A stretch of 64,000 nt of DNA from a bacterium (GTDB lineage: Bacteria > Methylomirabilota > Methylomirabilia > Methylomirabilales > 2-02-FULL-66-22). Positions 47,937-58,523 of this stretch are shown in pieces. Positions within the stretch are counted from its first letter, which is position 1. Each line of letters starts with the position of its first letter. The notes beneath the pieces are model-generated. The model did no database searches and had not been told where the DNA came from. It saw only the letters and a list, made by a program, of their open reading frames with translations. The DNA is taken from the NCBI GenBank assembly GCA_029580855.1, contig JAKPQH010000137.1, forward strand, positions 62,001 through 126,000. Direction: 5' to 3'. The translations under genes and the position numbers were made by a program.

Positions 47937-48305
47937 ATGTTCGAAGGCTTTAAGAAGTTTATCGCCCGCGGCAACGTCATGGACCTGGCGGTCGGCGTCA
48001 TCATCGGCGCGGCCTTTGGCGCCATCGTGGACTCGCTGGTGAAGGACATCCTCACCCCGATCATCGGCCTGATCGGCGGCCAGCCCGATTTCTCTGCCAT
48101 CAAGCCCGCGGGCATCGGGATCGGCAGTTTCCTCAACAGCGTCATCGCCTTCCTGATGAAGGCGGCCGCCCTCTACTATTTCATCGTGATCCCGTTCAAC
48201 CGGTTCGCCGCCAAGTTTATGGCGCCCCCGCCGCCCCCGCCGCCCGGCCCCACGCCGACCGAGAAACTCCTCGGCGAGATCCGGGACGCCATCAAGGCTC
48301 GCTAG
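47937..48305 (+). CDS. mscL: Large-conductance mechanosensitive channel
   Basis: MFEGFKKFIARGNVMDLAVGVIIGAAFGAIVDSLVKDILTPIIGLIGG...FLNSVIAFLMKAAALYYFIVIPFNRF. Confidence 0.98.
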   Translation: MFEGFKKFIARGNVMDLAVGVIIGAAFGAIVDSLVKDILTPIIGLIGGQPDFSAIKPAGIGIGSFLNSVIAFLMKAAALYYFIVIPFNRFAAKFMAPPPPPPPGPTPTEKLLGEIRDAIKAR

Positions 48306-48504
48306 GCCCCCAACGAGCCACCGCCCCCTCGGTCGGCCGGCTTCTTCTCGGATGCGCCCGAGGGGGCCGTACCTTCTCTTGCCCACCCGGATCCCCGATG
48401 CCTGGCGGATCGTGGAGCGACCGTCGACGCCGCGATCGGAGGTGCCGCTGGATATCGCGCGCTGAACAGCGCCGGGGCGTGGTGGTGAGATGCCGGGCGG
48501 GGAT

Positions 48505-49710
48505 TCAGAGCCGCGCCTGGACCACGCCGCGTCTGCCGTTGATCAGCCAGGTGGGATCCTCGGCGTCGAGCCGCTCCGCTTCGCCGGGTCCCAGACCCAC
48601 GATGATCTCCGCCTTCAACGTGCGCAGCGCGACCAGGGGGGCGGGAAAATACCCGGCGGCCTGTGCGAAGGGCGTGGGCGGTGGCCAGTGCGCGTCGCCG
48701 AGCAGCCGGCGGTAATTCACGTCCCCTTTGGCGATGACGAGATCCGCTCCGGCCAGCAGTTCCCGTAGGTCGTCGGGTAATTGAAAGTAGAACAGGCTCG
48801 TGCCGTAGTACCAGTGACTGCGAAGTTGGAGGTCGCCTCTGCGGACCTGCGCTCGGACCCGCTCGGCCATCTCTTGCGCCGGCCCGCCGGCCGCTTCCAG
48901 CGCCGTCAGGCCCGCCCACACATCCGCCGCCATCGCGTCCGACACGAAAAACGGGTGCGGCTTCAGGTGCAGCTGCACCTCCTCGACCAGGTCCTGGCAG
49001 AGCAGGTAATCCGCGAGGGCCAAATCCATCAGAAGTTCGGTCCCGGCGTTGTCGACCAACACCGCAAGCCGCGAGCATCCCTTGGTCCGCAGCAGATCCC
49101 ACAACCGGCCCGAGTCGTCCACGAGCAGGTTGGCGCGCTCCTCCGGGGCGCCGGTGGGGCGGCCCAGGCGTCGCGCGACCTCGTAGCTGAGATCGCTCCG
49201 ATTTCCCCACAGGCTGGCCAGCAGCAGCATCTCGAACCGCGCGCGCGGGTCTTCGGGCAGTCGCCCGAGGAGCGCGCTCACCGCGTGCGGGGCGGCGTCG
49301 GGCGCTAGCTCGGTCGCCTTCTTTAAGGCGAAGGGATCCGCCTGACATCCCGGACCCGGCTGGAAATATCCGGTCGCTTCCAGCAGCCGTCGATAAAAGA
49401 ACGCCTCGCCCCAATACCAGGGGATGTCCAGCCAGCTTCTCCCGACGTGCGGGGAGGACACCACGTTCCAGAACGTCGTGTCCGGCGCCTCCTCTTGCAG
49501 CTTGCGCACTCGCCCCCGAGTGATCTCCGCGTGCAGCGCCCGGAGCGCGCCGCGTGTATCGTCAGGCAAATCGTCCTGGGCGAGCACGTCGCGCAGGATC
49601 TCGGGTACGCGCTCCACAAACGTGTATCGGGCGAACGAGCCCGCGTCCGAGGTGCGGATCGGCGGCGGAAGGTCCGCCGGCTCAACCGAGGAACGGGGAA
49701 CGATGAACAT
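48505..49710 (-). CDS. DUF89 / ARMT1-like damage-control phosphatase family protein
   Basis: LAVLVDNAGTELLMDLALADYLL...VQLHLKPHPFFVSDAMAADV...LLAGADLVIAKGDVNYRRLLGD...LRTLKAEIIVGL; N-terminal WNVVSSPHVGRSWLDIPWYWGEAFFYRRLLEATGYF. Confidence 0.88.
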   Translation of the reverse strand: MFIVPRSSVEPADLPPPIRTSDAGSFARYTFVERVPEILRDVLAQDDLPDDTRGALRALHAEITRGRVRKLQEEAPDTTFWNVVSSPHVGRSWLDIPWYWGEAFFYRRLLEATGYFQPGPGCQADPFALKKATELAPDAAPHAVSALLGRLPEDPRARFEMLLLASLWGNRSDLSYEVARRLGRPTGAPEERANLLVDDSGRLWDLLRTKGCSRLAVLVDNAGTELLMDLALADYLLCQDLVEEVQLHLKPHPFFVSDAMAADVWAGLTALEAAGGPAQEMAERVRAQVRRGDLQLRSHWYYGTSLFYFQLPDDLRELLAGADLVIAKGDVNYRRLLGDAHWPPPTPFAQAAGYFPAPLVALRTLKAEIIVGLGPGEAERLDAEDPTWLINGRRGVVQARL

Positions 49711-49852
49711 GGGTCCGGTACTCCTATACCGCGAAACTCCGCGCCCCCGCCTGACGGGCCCCCATCCGTTCGGACGGCCCAAAAAGGAGCGCCCCGGGTC
49801 AAGACTTTACGACAGACCCGAGGCGCTGGCAAACGCATACCGAGTGGGACGA

Positions 49853-50827
49853 CTAGATGCGGAACTCCCCGCCTTCCAGGGCGACCGTGTCGTCAAGCGT
49901 GAGCGTCGGCCGGTACATCATGCCGTCGAAGTGGCACGCCGCTTTGGTGGTGCCTCCGAGGTTGGCGCTGGTGCCGATGCCGATGTGTACCGTCCCGAAG
50001 GCCCCGTGATCCTGGGCCCAGACGCCCGTCAACATGTAGATCGCGGGATTCATGCCGATGGCCAACTGCGCGATGTTGTAGACGGCCGCATCCCCCATCT
50101 CGGCCCAGACTTTCCTGATCATGTCGGCCTCGGGTCCGCCCTCGACTTTGACGATGGTCCCCCGTTTCACCGTACACACCACGGGCGTCCGCATCGGTCC
50201 GATCCGGAGGTTGGGGATACTGCCGTCGAAGACGATGGTCCCCTCCGCGGTGCCGTCCACCGGCGAGGTGTTGGCCTCGATGTTGGGAAACGCCGAGAAC
50301 TTCCCCGGGCGGTCCAGGATGCAGTCATGCGCGTTGCCGGGCCGCCCGCTGAGCTGGAACCGACAATCGGTCCCCTTGGGCGTGGTCAGATGCGCCGATG
50401 ACGCCTTGCCCAGCAGTTCGGCCATCTGTCGTACCTTCGGTGAGGCCGCCTCGAAGTCCGCCTCCGCCCCCCCGCGTACGAGCTGGTCGGGCGTCGTGGC
50501 CGGAAGCGACAGGACCCGCGTCCCCTGTTCCAGCGCCTTGCGTGTCGCCGTGGAGTGGCTGATGGAATAGCTCACGGGGAGCAGGGCGACGTCGGCGGAA
50601 CGCATCGCCGCACCCACGATGGCGGGCGGCTCTGCGCCGTCGTTCGCGACCGGCCGCATCACCGTGGTGACGACTTCCGGCGTGATCTCCAGGGCCGCCA
50701 CCGCCAACGCCTCCGCAACCGCCATCGTGTCCGTATCCGCGACGATGGCCACCCTTTCGCCCGGCTTGACCCGCGCCAGGATGCGCACGACCTTCCGCGC
50801 GCCCGCGATGATCCCCGAAATCTGCAT
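49853..50827 (-). CDS. Aminopeptidase T / M29-like (leucyl aminopeptidase-type) protein
   Basis: ILARVKPGERVAIVADTDTMAVAEALAVAALE...LTTPKGTDCRFQLSGRP...HGAFGTVHIGIGTSANLGGTTKAACHFDGMMYRPTLTLDD. Confidence 0.8.
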   Translation of the reverse strand: MQISGIIAGARKVVRILARVKPGERVAIVADTDTMAVAEALAVAALEITPEVVTTVMRPVANDGAEPPAIVGAAMRSADVALLPVSYSISHSTATRKALEQGTRVLSLPATTPDQLVRGGAEADFEAASPKVRQMAELLGKASSAHLTTPKGTDCRFQLSGRPGNAHDCILDRPGKFSAFPNIEANTSPVDGTAEGTIVFDGSIPNLRIGPMRTPVVCTVKRGTIVKVEGGPEADMIRKVWAEMGDAAVYNIAQLAIGMNPAIYMLTGVWAQDHGAFGTVHIGIGTSANLGGTTKAACHFDGMMYRPTLTLDDTVALEGGEFRI

Positions 50828-50909
50828 GGACCGCGACCTCCCGTGTGCTTCAACCTGTTGGGGCGTGGTCATTCCTGTCGTTTTTCGCACACCCGTTGAC
50901 GAAAAATCG

Positions 50910-52418
50910 CTATGAGATCTCCACCACCTTCTTCCGCCAGTCCATGACGCCACGCAGCAAGGGCGCGAAGACGGAGATCAGCGCAATGGCGATCAGGACC
51001 GCGGAGATCGGTCGCGTGAAGAAGATCGTGATGTCGCCGTGCGAGATCGTCAGCGACTGCCGGAGCGTCCGCTCCACCATGGGCCCGAGGACGAGCGCCA
51101 AGACGACAGGGGCGGCGGGGAATTTCAGCTTGCGCATCAGGTAGCCGATGACTCCGAACACAAACATCACCCACATGTCGAAAACGTTGTTGTCCGTGGT
51201 GAAGACGCCGACGGCGGAGATGGTCACGATGAGCGGCATAAGAATCTTGTACGGCATGCGCAGCAGGCTGGCCCAAAAGCCGACCAGCGGCAAATTCAGG
51301 ATCAGCAGCATGATGTTGGCGATGTACATGCTGGCGATGAGACCCCAGACGAATTCCGGGCTGGTCTGGAAAAGCAGCGGGCCGGGTTTGAGCCCGTGAA
51401 CCATCAGCGCCCCCAGGAGGACCGCCGACGTCGCGGAGGACGGGATGCCCAGGGCCAGGAGCGGCACCATGGACCCGCCGGCAGCGGCGTTGTTGGCCGC
51501 CTCGGGCGCCGCCACTCCCTCCATGACGCCGGTACCGAATTTCTCGGGGTGCTTGCTCAGCTTCTTCTCCATGGCGTACGCCAGGAACGATGCGATCGTG
51601 GCCCCGGCGCCCGGAAGGTTCCCCAGAAAGAACGCCATGAACGAGGAGCGGGTGATGGGCAGCAGAGAATCCTTCCAGTCCTGCCGGTTCGGGAAGAGGC
51701 TGCGGAGGGTGAACTTTGCGTGGAGGAACACCTGCTCCATCGACTCCTCGAGGTTGCAGAACACCTCGGCCACGGCAAAGAGCCCCACCGCCACGCCGAT
51801 GAAGCCTGCCCCGTCCAGCAGCGAGAGGAAGCCGAAGGTGAATCGCTCCTCACCGCTGATGGCGTCCACCCCGACGCAAGCCACGATGAGGCCGAAGACG
51901 CCGCTCATCAGCCCTTTCACCATGGACTCGCCCGCCAGGCTGGTCACCAGCGTGAGACCCATGAAGGCCAGGGCGAAGTATTCCGGCGGGCCGAACGAGA
52001 GCGCAAAACCGGAAAGCGGCGGCGCGATGAACGTGAGCAGGACGACGGCCAGCGTGCCGGCGAAGTAGGATGCCAGGGCGGCCATGCCCAGCGCGGGCGC
52101 CGCGCGCCCTTTTCTGGCCAAGGCGTATCCGTCCAGACAGGTGACGACCGAGGCGGACTCGCCGGGCACGTTGATGAGGATCGAGGTCGTCGATCCACCG
52201 TACATGGCGCCGTAGTAGACGCCGGCCATCGTGATGATGGCGGTGGTGGCATTCAGCCCGAAAGTGACCGGGATCAGGATGGCGACGCCGACGACGGGGC
52301 CGATTCCCGGCAGGACGCCGATCAGCGTGCCGTAGGTCGTCCCGATGAGACAGAAAAGAAGATTCTGCCACGACAGCGCGATCTGGAAGCCCATGAGAAT
52401 GTTGTCGAAAATGCCCAT
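50910..52418 (-). CDS. tctA: Tripartite tricarboxylate transporter permease TctA (set 1)
   Basis: [69 protein letters not shown]...[43 protein letters not shown]. Confidence 0.96.
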   Translation of the reverse strand: MGIFDNILMGFQIALSWQNLLFCLIGTTYGTLIGVLPGIGPVVGVAILIPVTFGLNATTAIITMAGVYYGAMYGGSTTSILINVPGESASVVTCLDGYALARKGRAAPALGMAALASYFAGTLAVVLLTFIAPPLSGFALSFGPPEYFALAFMGLTLVTSLAGESMVKGLMSGVFGLIVACVGVDAISGEERFTFGFLSLLDGAGFIGVAVGLFAVAEVFCNLEESMEQVFLHAKFTLRSLFPNRQDWKDSLLPITRSSFMAFFLGNLPGAGATIASFLAYAMEKKLSKHPEKFGTGVMEGVAAPEAANNAAAGGSMVPLLALGIPSSATSAVLLGALMVHGLKPGPLLFQTSPEFVWGLIASMYIANIMLLILNLPLVGFWASLLRMPYKILMPLIVTISAVGVFTTDNNVFDMWVMFVFGVIGYLMRKLKFPAAPVVLALVLGPMVERTLRQSLTISHGDITIFFTRPISAVLIAIALISVFAPLLRGVMDWRKKVVEIS

Positions 52419-52466
52419 ACCATCCCTTCCTGAGCGTCGGGCGGAGGCCGCGCCCTCCCGCGGCCC

Positions 52467-52961
52467 TCAGAAACCGAGGATGTTCTTCGGAAGGCTCACC
52501 CCGAGCAGCATCTGGAAGACGACGTATAATCCCGCGGCGTTGGCGATGGCAACCGTGACGGTCGTCGGCCAGCCCATCCGCTCGACGATTCGCAAGAGGA
52601 AGGCGGTGAGCAGCGCGATCGACAGCAGGAAACCGAGCGTCTCCAGCAGCAGGATGAAGGCGGCCAAGGCGCCCGCGGTTTTCAAGATGGCGACGATGGC
52701 GTGACCCCGCGGGAACGGCGAAGCCTCCGAGACCTGAACGGGCCCCCGCGTCGCGTTGATCAGCAGGGCGATGGATAAGATGGCCATGGCGACCCCGAGC
52801 CAGAACGGGAGGAAGCCCGCGCCCGGTCCAAAGGTGCCGCTGGGCGGCATCCGCCGCGCCCCTTCCATGACCGCCAGAGAAAAGACGAGCATCACGATTC
52901 CGGTTACCTGATCCGCCCTGCGCATGTGCCGATCCCCACGGGCTACGACGTGACGGCCCAC
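52467..52961 (-). CDS. tctB: TctB-family small subunit (set 1)
   Basis: Four-TM protein between TctC and TctA; FGPGAGFLPFWLGVAMAILSIALLI. Confidence 0.88.
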   Translation of the reverse strand: MGRHVVARGDRHMRRADQVTGIVMLVFSLAVMEGARRMPPSGTFGPGAGFLPFWLGVAMAILSIALLINATRGPVQVSEASPFPRGHAIVAILKTAGALAAFILLLETLGFLLSIALLTAFLLRIVERMGWPTTVTVAIANAAGLYVVFQMLLGVSLPKNILGF

Positions 52962-53016
52962 ATCCCGGGCGGACGGTGCCCTGGCCCCGCCCGCCCCAAT
53001 CGCACGCGATCGCCGT

Positions 53017-53991
53017 TCATTTGAGCAGGCCCATCTCCTTCAGCAGCACGGTGTACCGGTCGTGCTCCTTGGCCAGCCACGTCCCAAAGGTCGGCCCATC
53101 CATCCACGCTTCGGAGAGCATGTTCTCGCCGACATACTTGTTGAACGTGTCCGACTTCATGTATTTGAGGAGCGCCTCCTCCAGGGTCTTCCGGGCGTCT
53201 TCCGGGATCCCGCCAGGCGCCACCAGGCCGCGGTTTTGGACGTACAGAGCGTCGATTCCTTGTTCCTTCAGGGTCGGAACGTCCGGCGCGCCCGCCAAAC
53301 GTTTCTCCGCGTAGACCCCCAGCAACCGGACCTTCTTGGCCTTGGCCAGCTCCAGCGCTTCGCCCGGATTGGAGACGGCGGCGTCGACGTGGCCGCCCAT
53401 CAAGGCTGCGTTCACCTCTCCCCCGCTGTTGAAGACGATATAGTTGAGCTGGATGCCTGCCGCCTTCTCCAGCAGGTAGGAGCAAACGGAGTCCGAGGAT
53501 CCGAGCTGCGTCCCGCCCACCGTGATCTTCTTGGGGTTCGCCTTGGCAAAGGCCACCAGGTCCTTCACCGTCTGGAACTTCGAATCGCCCTTCACCATGA
53601 GCATGTACTCGTCGAAGGCGAAGTTGGCGAGCGGCGTGAAGTCCTTGTAGTTGCTGGTGGATTTCCGCAGGATGGGGGTGGTAAGGAAGCTGGTCACCGC
53701 GGTGAGCATAAAGTACGGGTCGCCTTTCTTGCCCGCCACATAGGCAAAGGCGATGGCTCCGCTTCCTCCGGGCTTGTTCTCCACCACGATGGGCTGCGGC
53801 AGATATTTCTCCTTGTCGTTGGCCGCCGCCAGGGTGCGGGAAAAGATGTCGCTCCCGCCGCCCGCCCCCGCGTGGACGATCAACTGGATCGGCTTCTCGG
53901 GGAACTTGGCGGCCTGACCGGTACCCGACGGCGCAAGCGAAAGGGCGACGGCAACCAGCGAGGCCAGAGCCAACGTTTTCCGTGTTCGCAT
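53017..53991 (-). CDS. tctC: Tripartite tricarboxylate transporter substrate-binding protein (TctC/Bug), set 1
   Basis: FPEKPIQLIVHAGAGGGSDIFSRTLAA...PQPIVVENKPGGSGAIAFAYVAG. Confidence 0.94.
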   Translation of the reverse strand: MRTRKTLALASLVAVALSLAPSGTGQAAKFPEKPIQLIVHAGAGGGSDIFSRTLAAANDKEKYLPQPIVVENKPGGSGAIAFAYVAGKKGDPYFMLTAVTSFLTTPILRKSTSNYKDFTPLANFAFDEYMLMVKGDSKFQTVKDLVAFAKANPKKITVGGTQLGSSDSVCSYLLEKAAGIQLNYIVFNSGGEVNAALMGGHVDAAVSNPGEALELAKAKKVRLLGVYAEKRLAGAPDVPTLKEQGIDALYVQNRGLVAPGGIPEDARKTLEEALLKYMKSDTFNKYVGENMLSEAWMDGPTFGTWLAKEHDRYTVLLKEMGLLK

Positions 53992-54092
53992 GACGTTCCT
54001 CCTCTACACCACCGGATCATGAAAAATGAGACGCTCGCCGTCGTGCGCGGCCTCCGCCACAAGGGCCCGCCAGAGCGCCAACGGACCGGCGC

Positions 54093-55628
54093 TCACCGAC
54101 TCCGCTTCGGTGCCGTCCCCGCCCCCGTCGTGCGGGTCGCCGGCCGGGGCGCCCGCCCGGGCGCGACGGTCCGCGTCGCGCGCGGCGCGGCGCGGCCGGC
54201 GGACCCCACCGTGCCGGCGTCGCGGGAGAGCAGTCCCGTCAGCTCCCGCACATTCGTCAGCGATTCGAGATTCCTGACGAGTTCGACGACCGGCTCGGCC
54301 TTTTTCTTCGGCCACCGGCTGTAGGCGGCGCACTCACGGAACTTGTCGGCCACCTCGTCATAACTCATCGGGTTTGCGGGGCTCCCCTTCCCGAAATCGG
54401 CCCGGTCGCGGATCGCCCGGCCGTCGGTCAGGGCGATTTCCAGGAACGTGGTCATCTTGTCGTAACCCGCCGCCTCCGCCTCGGGATGGACGCCGAATTC
54501 CACCTTCCGCATCATGGCCTGGACATCGGGGCGGTTCACGGTCTCGTCGGTGAACTCGGTCAGGCCGCCCCTGCGCTCCAGGAGCAGGATGGCCATGCAA
54601 AACTCCATGCTGAACTTGGCCTGCAGCGCCGTGGTGGGACGATGATGGATCAACGCATTGGGCATGTTTTGATTCGTCCCGACCTTCACGGACACCACCT
54701 GGTCCGGCTTGATGTCGTGCTTCCGGATCAGCTCCAGCATCGTGGTCATGCCCGGATGCGTCAGCGACCCGGAGGGATGGGGTTTGATGGACACACCGGG
54801 ATCGGCGAATGTCCACGGTTTCCCCAGCTTGCCCAGGATAGCCGACTCGTCGTAGCCGCCCCCCGCCGCCCGGAAAAAGCCGCGTCCCGCTTCCAGGACG
54901 ATGGGTGTGGCCGTGAGACCGAGTCGGGCGAACTCCGCGGCGATCACGCCGCCCTCCGCCGCGCGACCCGCGTGGAACGGCTTCATCATCGTTCCGAAGT
55001 TCTCCCGGACGCCCGCCGCCAGGCTTCCGGCGATCCCCAGACATGTCCGCGCCTGGTCGGCCGTAAACCCCAGAAGGTTGGCCACGCCCGCCGCCGCGCC
55101 CAGCGTCCCGCATGTGGCCGTGGAGTGAAACCCGTGCTGGTAGTGGCGGGGGTTGATCGCCTCCGCGATCTTGCATTCCACTTCCACGCCGACGTGGTAT
55201 GCCGCGAGAAGATCCTTGCCCGATCGGCCGTCGCGCTCCGCCACGGCCAGGGTCGACGGGAGCGCCGGCGCCGTCGGGTGGGTCAGCAAACCGTACACCC
55301 GATCCGTGCCGACGGCGAGCTGCGTGTCGTCGTAGTCGTCGGCGTGCACCCCGATTCCGTTGGCGAATGCCGCAAAGCGGGGCGGTACCCGCAGCGTCGA
55401 ACCGATCACGCTGGCCCGGCCTTCTCCCACGCCGAGGCTCTGAAGGTGCCGCCGCACGATGCCGCCGCTTTTGGCCACGGAGCCCGCCAGCGCCAGCCCG
55501 AGCCCGTCCAGGATGGACTTCTTGCCCAGGGCCACGACCTCCGTCGGGATATCGGCGTAACGCGTCGAAGCGATGAACTCCGCCACGTACCCCGTCAGCG
55601 ACCCGCTTCCCGCCCTCTCCGTCGTCAT
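54093..55628 (-). CDS. MmgE/PrpD family protein
   Basis: FIASTRYADIPTEVVALGKKSILDGLGLALAGS...FANGIGVHADDYDDTQ...HPTAPALPSTLAVAERDGRSGKDLLAAYHVGVEVECKIAEAI...HSTATCGTLGAAAG; ATGA overlap with the GntR gene. Confidence 0.93.
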   Translation of the reverse strand: MTTERAGSGSLTGYVAEFIASTRYADIPTEVVALGKKSILDGLGLALAGSVAKSGGIVRRHLQSLGVGEGRASVIGSTLRVPPRFAAFANGIGVHADDYDDTQLAVGTDRVYGLLTHPTAPALPSTLAVAERDGRSGKDLLAAYHVGVEVECKIAEAINPRHYQHGFHSTATCGTLGAAAGVANLLGFTADQARTCLGIAGSLAAGVRENFGTMMKPFHAGRAAEGGVIAAEFARLGLTATPIVLEAGRGFFRAAGGGYDESAILGKLGKPWTFADPGVSIKPHPSGSLTHPGMTTMLELIRKHDIKPDQVVSVKVGTNQNMPNALIHHRPTTALQAKFSMEFCMAILLLERRGGLTEFTDETVNRPDVQAMMRKVEFGVHPEAEAAGYDKMTTFLEIALTDGRAIRDRADFGKGSPANPMSYDEVADKFRECAAYSRWPKKKAEPVVELVRNLESLTNVRELTGLLSRDAGTVGSAGRAAPRATRTVAPGRAPRPATRTTGAGTAPKRSR

Positions 55629-56353
55629 TGCGCCCTCCTCCGCTGGTGCGCCCCCGTACCCGCCGAACCCCGCGCCCGCCGTTTTGTGGATCCGGGGACC
55701 GTCCGTTTCAGCACGCCGTACGCCGCCTCGATGTGTTCCCGCATGGCCCGCTCCGCCTCCGCCCCGCGTCCGCGCAGGATTGCCGCGGCGATGCGCCGGT
55801 GTCCTCGCAGCGAAATCTTGGGTCGCCCTCGGACCGCCAGGGACACCGTCCGCAACCGGGAGACGTGCTGAGCCAGGCTTTGATAGATCCCCTGCAACCG
55901 CCGGTTGCCCGAGAGTTCGACGATGACGTCGTGAAACCGTCCGGAGATCTCGTGGTATTGCCGGTAGTCGGCGGTCCGCTTGGCCAGGTCCGAGAGGATG
56001 CCGCCCAGGACGACCCGTTTGGCGTCATCCTGGCTCTCCGCGGCCTGCCGCGCCGCCAGCCCCTCGATGACGCTCCGGATGGCGTAGAGGTCTTCCGCAT
56101 CCTGGGGCGTGATCTCGCTGACGAACGAACCGAACCGGGGGACGGTGGTGACAAAGCCCTCGGCCTCCAGTTGGCGGATGGCCTCGCGGAGCGGCGTCCG
56201 GCTCACGTTCAGTTGTCGGGCCAGTTGGGGTTCGATCAGGCGGGACTTCGGAGCCAGGTCGCCGGTGATGATGGCCCGGCGCAACCGCGCCACGATCCGC
56301 TCCCGGAGGGATCGATGGTCGGCCAGCGATCGGACGACGACCTGTTCGGCCAT
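55625..56353 (-). CDS. GntR-family regulator with FCD domain
   Basis: LRERIVARLRRAIITGDLAPKSRLIEPQLARQLNVSRTPLREAIRQLEAEGFVTTVPRFGSFV. Confidence 0.93.
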   Translation of the reverse strand: MAEQVVVRSLADHRSLRERIVARLRRAIITGDLAPKSRLIEPQLARQLNVSRTPLREAIRQLEAEGFVTTVPRFGSFVSEITPQDAEDLYAIRSVIEGLAARQAAESQDDAKRVVLGGILSDLAKRTADYRQYHEISGRFHDVIVELSGNRRLQGIYQSLAQHVSRLRTVSLAVRGRPKISLRGHRRIAAAILRGRGAEAERAMREHIEAAYGVLKRTVPGSTKRRARGSAGTGAHQRRRAQ

Positions 56354-56368
56354 GCCGCGGCTCCTGAT

Positions 56369-56388
56369 GTATACAGCATACTGTGTAT
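56369..56388. promoter_or_regulatory. Putative GntR/FCD operator
   Basis: GTATACAG-cata-CTGTGTAT just upstream of the gntR start; 6 of 8 arm positions symmetric. Confidence 0.45.
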
Positions 56389-56536
56389 TCCTATCCGACC
56401 TCGCGTGTCAAGCGGAAAGGTGATACGGGCGGCCACCGCTCCGCGGCGCGGGGCCTTCCGGCGGGTGTGCCCTGCGGGCGGACAACGTGGGTCGTGCCGA
56501 CCGAGAAAAGCGGCAAGGCTCGCGCAACGGCGCCCG

Positions 56537-58036
56537 CTATTCCGGCAGCGCTTCCTCGCGCTTTTTGCGGATCACCGGGAAAACGAGCACAACGAGCAGG
56601 ATGGCGGCCACGGCCAGGAGGGCGGCGCTGATCGGTCGCTGCACGAAGACCGCCGGGTCTCCCCCGGAGAGGAGCATCGCTCGGCGGAAGTTCTCCTCCA
56701 GCAGCGGCCCCAGGACAAACCCCAGGACCATGGGGGCGGGTTGCACGCCGATCTTGTTGAAGAAGTATCCCAGGGCACCCCAGCCGAGCATCAACCAGAC
56801 CGAGAACACGCTGTTGCCGCTGGCGTAGGCGCCGATACAGCAAAACAGGATGATGGCGGGAAACAGGAGCCGGTAGGGCACGCGGAGCAACGCGACCCAG
56901 ATGCCCACCAGGGGCAGATTGATGATCACCAGCATCAGATTGCCGATCCACATGCTGGCCACCACGCCCCAATACAGGGCCGGCTGCTCGCGGATCACGG
57001 AAGGACCGGGCTGAATCCCCTGGATCATCAGCGCCCCGATCATGAGCGCCATGAGCGGGTTTGTCGGGATGCCCATGGTGAGCAGCGGGATGAAGCTGGT
57101 CTGGGCGCCGGCGTTGTTCGCCGACTCGGGCGAGGCGACCCCCTCGATGACGCCGGTCCCGAACCGCTCCGGGTGCCGCGATACCTTTTTTTCCAGAGCG
57201 TACGCCGCGAACGGCGGCAATGCCGCACCCCCGCCGGGCAGAATGCCGAGTATCGTCCCGACGCAAGTCCCCCGGAGTATCGCTGGGAATGACGCTTTGA
57301 GGTCCGGCCACGTCGGCATCAGATTCCTGATCTTGCCCGCCAGGATGCTGCGGTCCTGCGCGCTCCCCAGGTTGGCGATCACCTCGCCGATCCCGAAGAG
57401 CCCGACCACGACCGGCACGAAGTCCATGCCGTCGGCGATGTCGGGGATGCCGAATGTGAGCCGCGGCTTGCCCGAATTCACATCGATCCCCACGAGGCCG
57501 ACCAGCACGCCCATCAGCACCATGGCGATGGCCTTGAAGGGAGAACCGTGCGCCAGGACCACCGCGGCGATCAAGCCCATGACCAGGAGGCTGAAATATT
57601 CCGGGGCCGTGAATTTCATCGCCAGCGTCGCCAGCGGCGCGCTGAGCACGGCGATCACGAGGGTCGCCACCGTCCCCGCGAAGAACGAACCCACGGCGGC
57701 GATGGCCAGGGCCGGACCGGCCCGCCCCTGCCGGGCCATCTGATACCCGTCCAGGCACGTGACGACGGCGGAGGTCTCCCCCGGCACGTTGACCAGGATG
57801 GCCGTGGTGGAACCGCCGTACTGGGCGCCGTAGAAGATGCCGGCCAGCATGATCATGGCCGACGCGGGCGGGAGGCCGAACGTGAACGGGAGGAGCATGG
57901 CCGTGGTGTTGAGCGGCGAGATGCCCGGCAGGACCCCGACCAGCGTCCCGATGATCACGCCCAGGAAACAGAAAAGGAGATTCTGCAGCGACAGGGCCGT
58001 TGAGAAACCCAGCGCGAGGTTGTCGACGAGGTTCAC
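56537..58036 (-). CDS. tctA: Tripartite tricarboxylate transporter permease TctA (set 2)
   Basis: [84 protein letters not shown] start 58036. Confidence 0.95.
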   Translation of the reverse strand: MNLVDNLALGFSTALSLQNLLFCFLGVIIGTLVGVLPGISPLNTTAMLLPFTFGLPPASAMIMLAGIFYGAQYGGSTTAILVNVPGETSAVVTCLDGYQMARQGRAGPALAIAAVGSFFAGTVATLVIAVLSAPLATLAMKFTAPEYFSLLVMGLIAAVVLAHGSPFKAIAMVLMGVLVGLVGIDVNSGKPRLTFGIPDIADGMDFVPVVVGLFGIGEVIANLGSAQDRSILAGKIRNLMPTWPDLKASFPAILRGTCVGTILGILPGGGAALPPFAAYALEKKVSRHPERFGTGVIEGVASPESANNAGAQTSFIPLLTMGIPTNPLMALMIGALMIQGIQPGPSVIREQPALYWGVVASMWIGNLMLVIINLPLVGIWVALLRVPYRLLFPAIILFCCIGAYASGNSVFSVWLMLGWGALGYFFNKIGVQPAPMVLGFVLGPLLEENFRRAMLLSGGDPAVFVQRPISAALLAVAAILLVVLVFPVIRKKREEALPE

Positions 58037-58046
58037 GGGCGGGGCC

Positions 58047-58514
58047 TCACCACCGCGGCCAGACGGCCAGCGGGAGCCCCAGGCCGTTGACAAACAGGAG
58101 CACGGTGAAGGCCGTGAGAATCACGGCAAAGACAAAGCTCTCGCGCCACCGGAAGTCGGACACGGCGAACGTCGAGCAGGCCATCGTCGCAAAGGTCGCC
58201 AGGGCCAGGCCGCCCTTCGGGAGGAGCAGGGCGAAGACAGCCAGGGACAGCAGCACCATCACAAACGACCGGAGATCGAAGCCCGGCAGGGGCCGGTGGG
58301 TGGCCCGAAATCCGCTCGCCGCAAAGGCGAGGCCGAACCCCATGAGGATCCACGCCAAGGCGCGCGGCACGTATCCCGGGCCCATATCGGCCGCGGTCCC
58401 GATGGCGAGTGCCCGTGTCTCCCAGAGAGCCACCGTGGCCAGGATGATCAGGAACGCCCCAAACGCGATGTCGGGGGCGTTCCCGTGCTGGTTGCGTGCG
58501 GCAGATTCCGGCAT
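58047..58514 (-). CDS. tctB: TctB-family small subunit (set 2)
   Basis: Four-TM protein between TctC and TctA; TAADMGPGYVPRALAWILMGFGLAF. Confidence 0.88.
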   Translation of the reverse strand: MPESAARNQHGNAPDIAFGAFLIILATVALWETRALAIGTAADMGPGYVPRALAWILMGFGLAFAASGFRATHRPLPGFDLRSFVMVLLSLAVFALLLPKGGLALATFATMACSTFAVSDFRWRESFVFAVILTAFTVLLFVNGLGLPLAVWPRW

Positions 58515-58523
58515 CCGGCGGTC

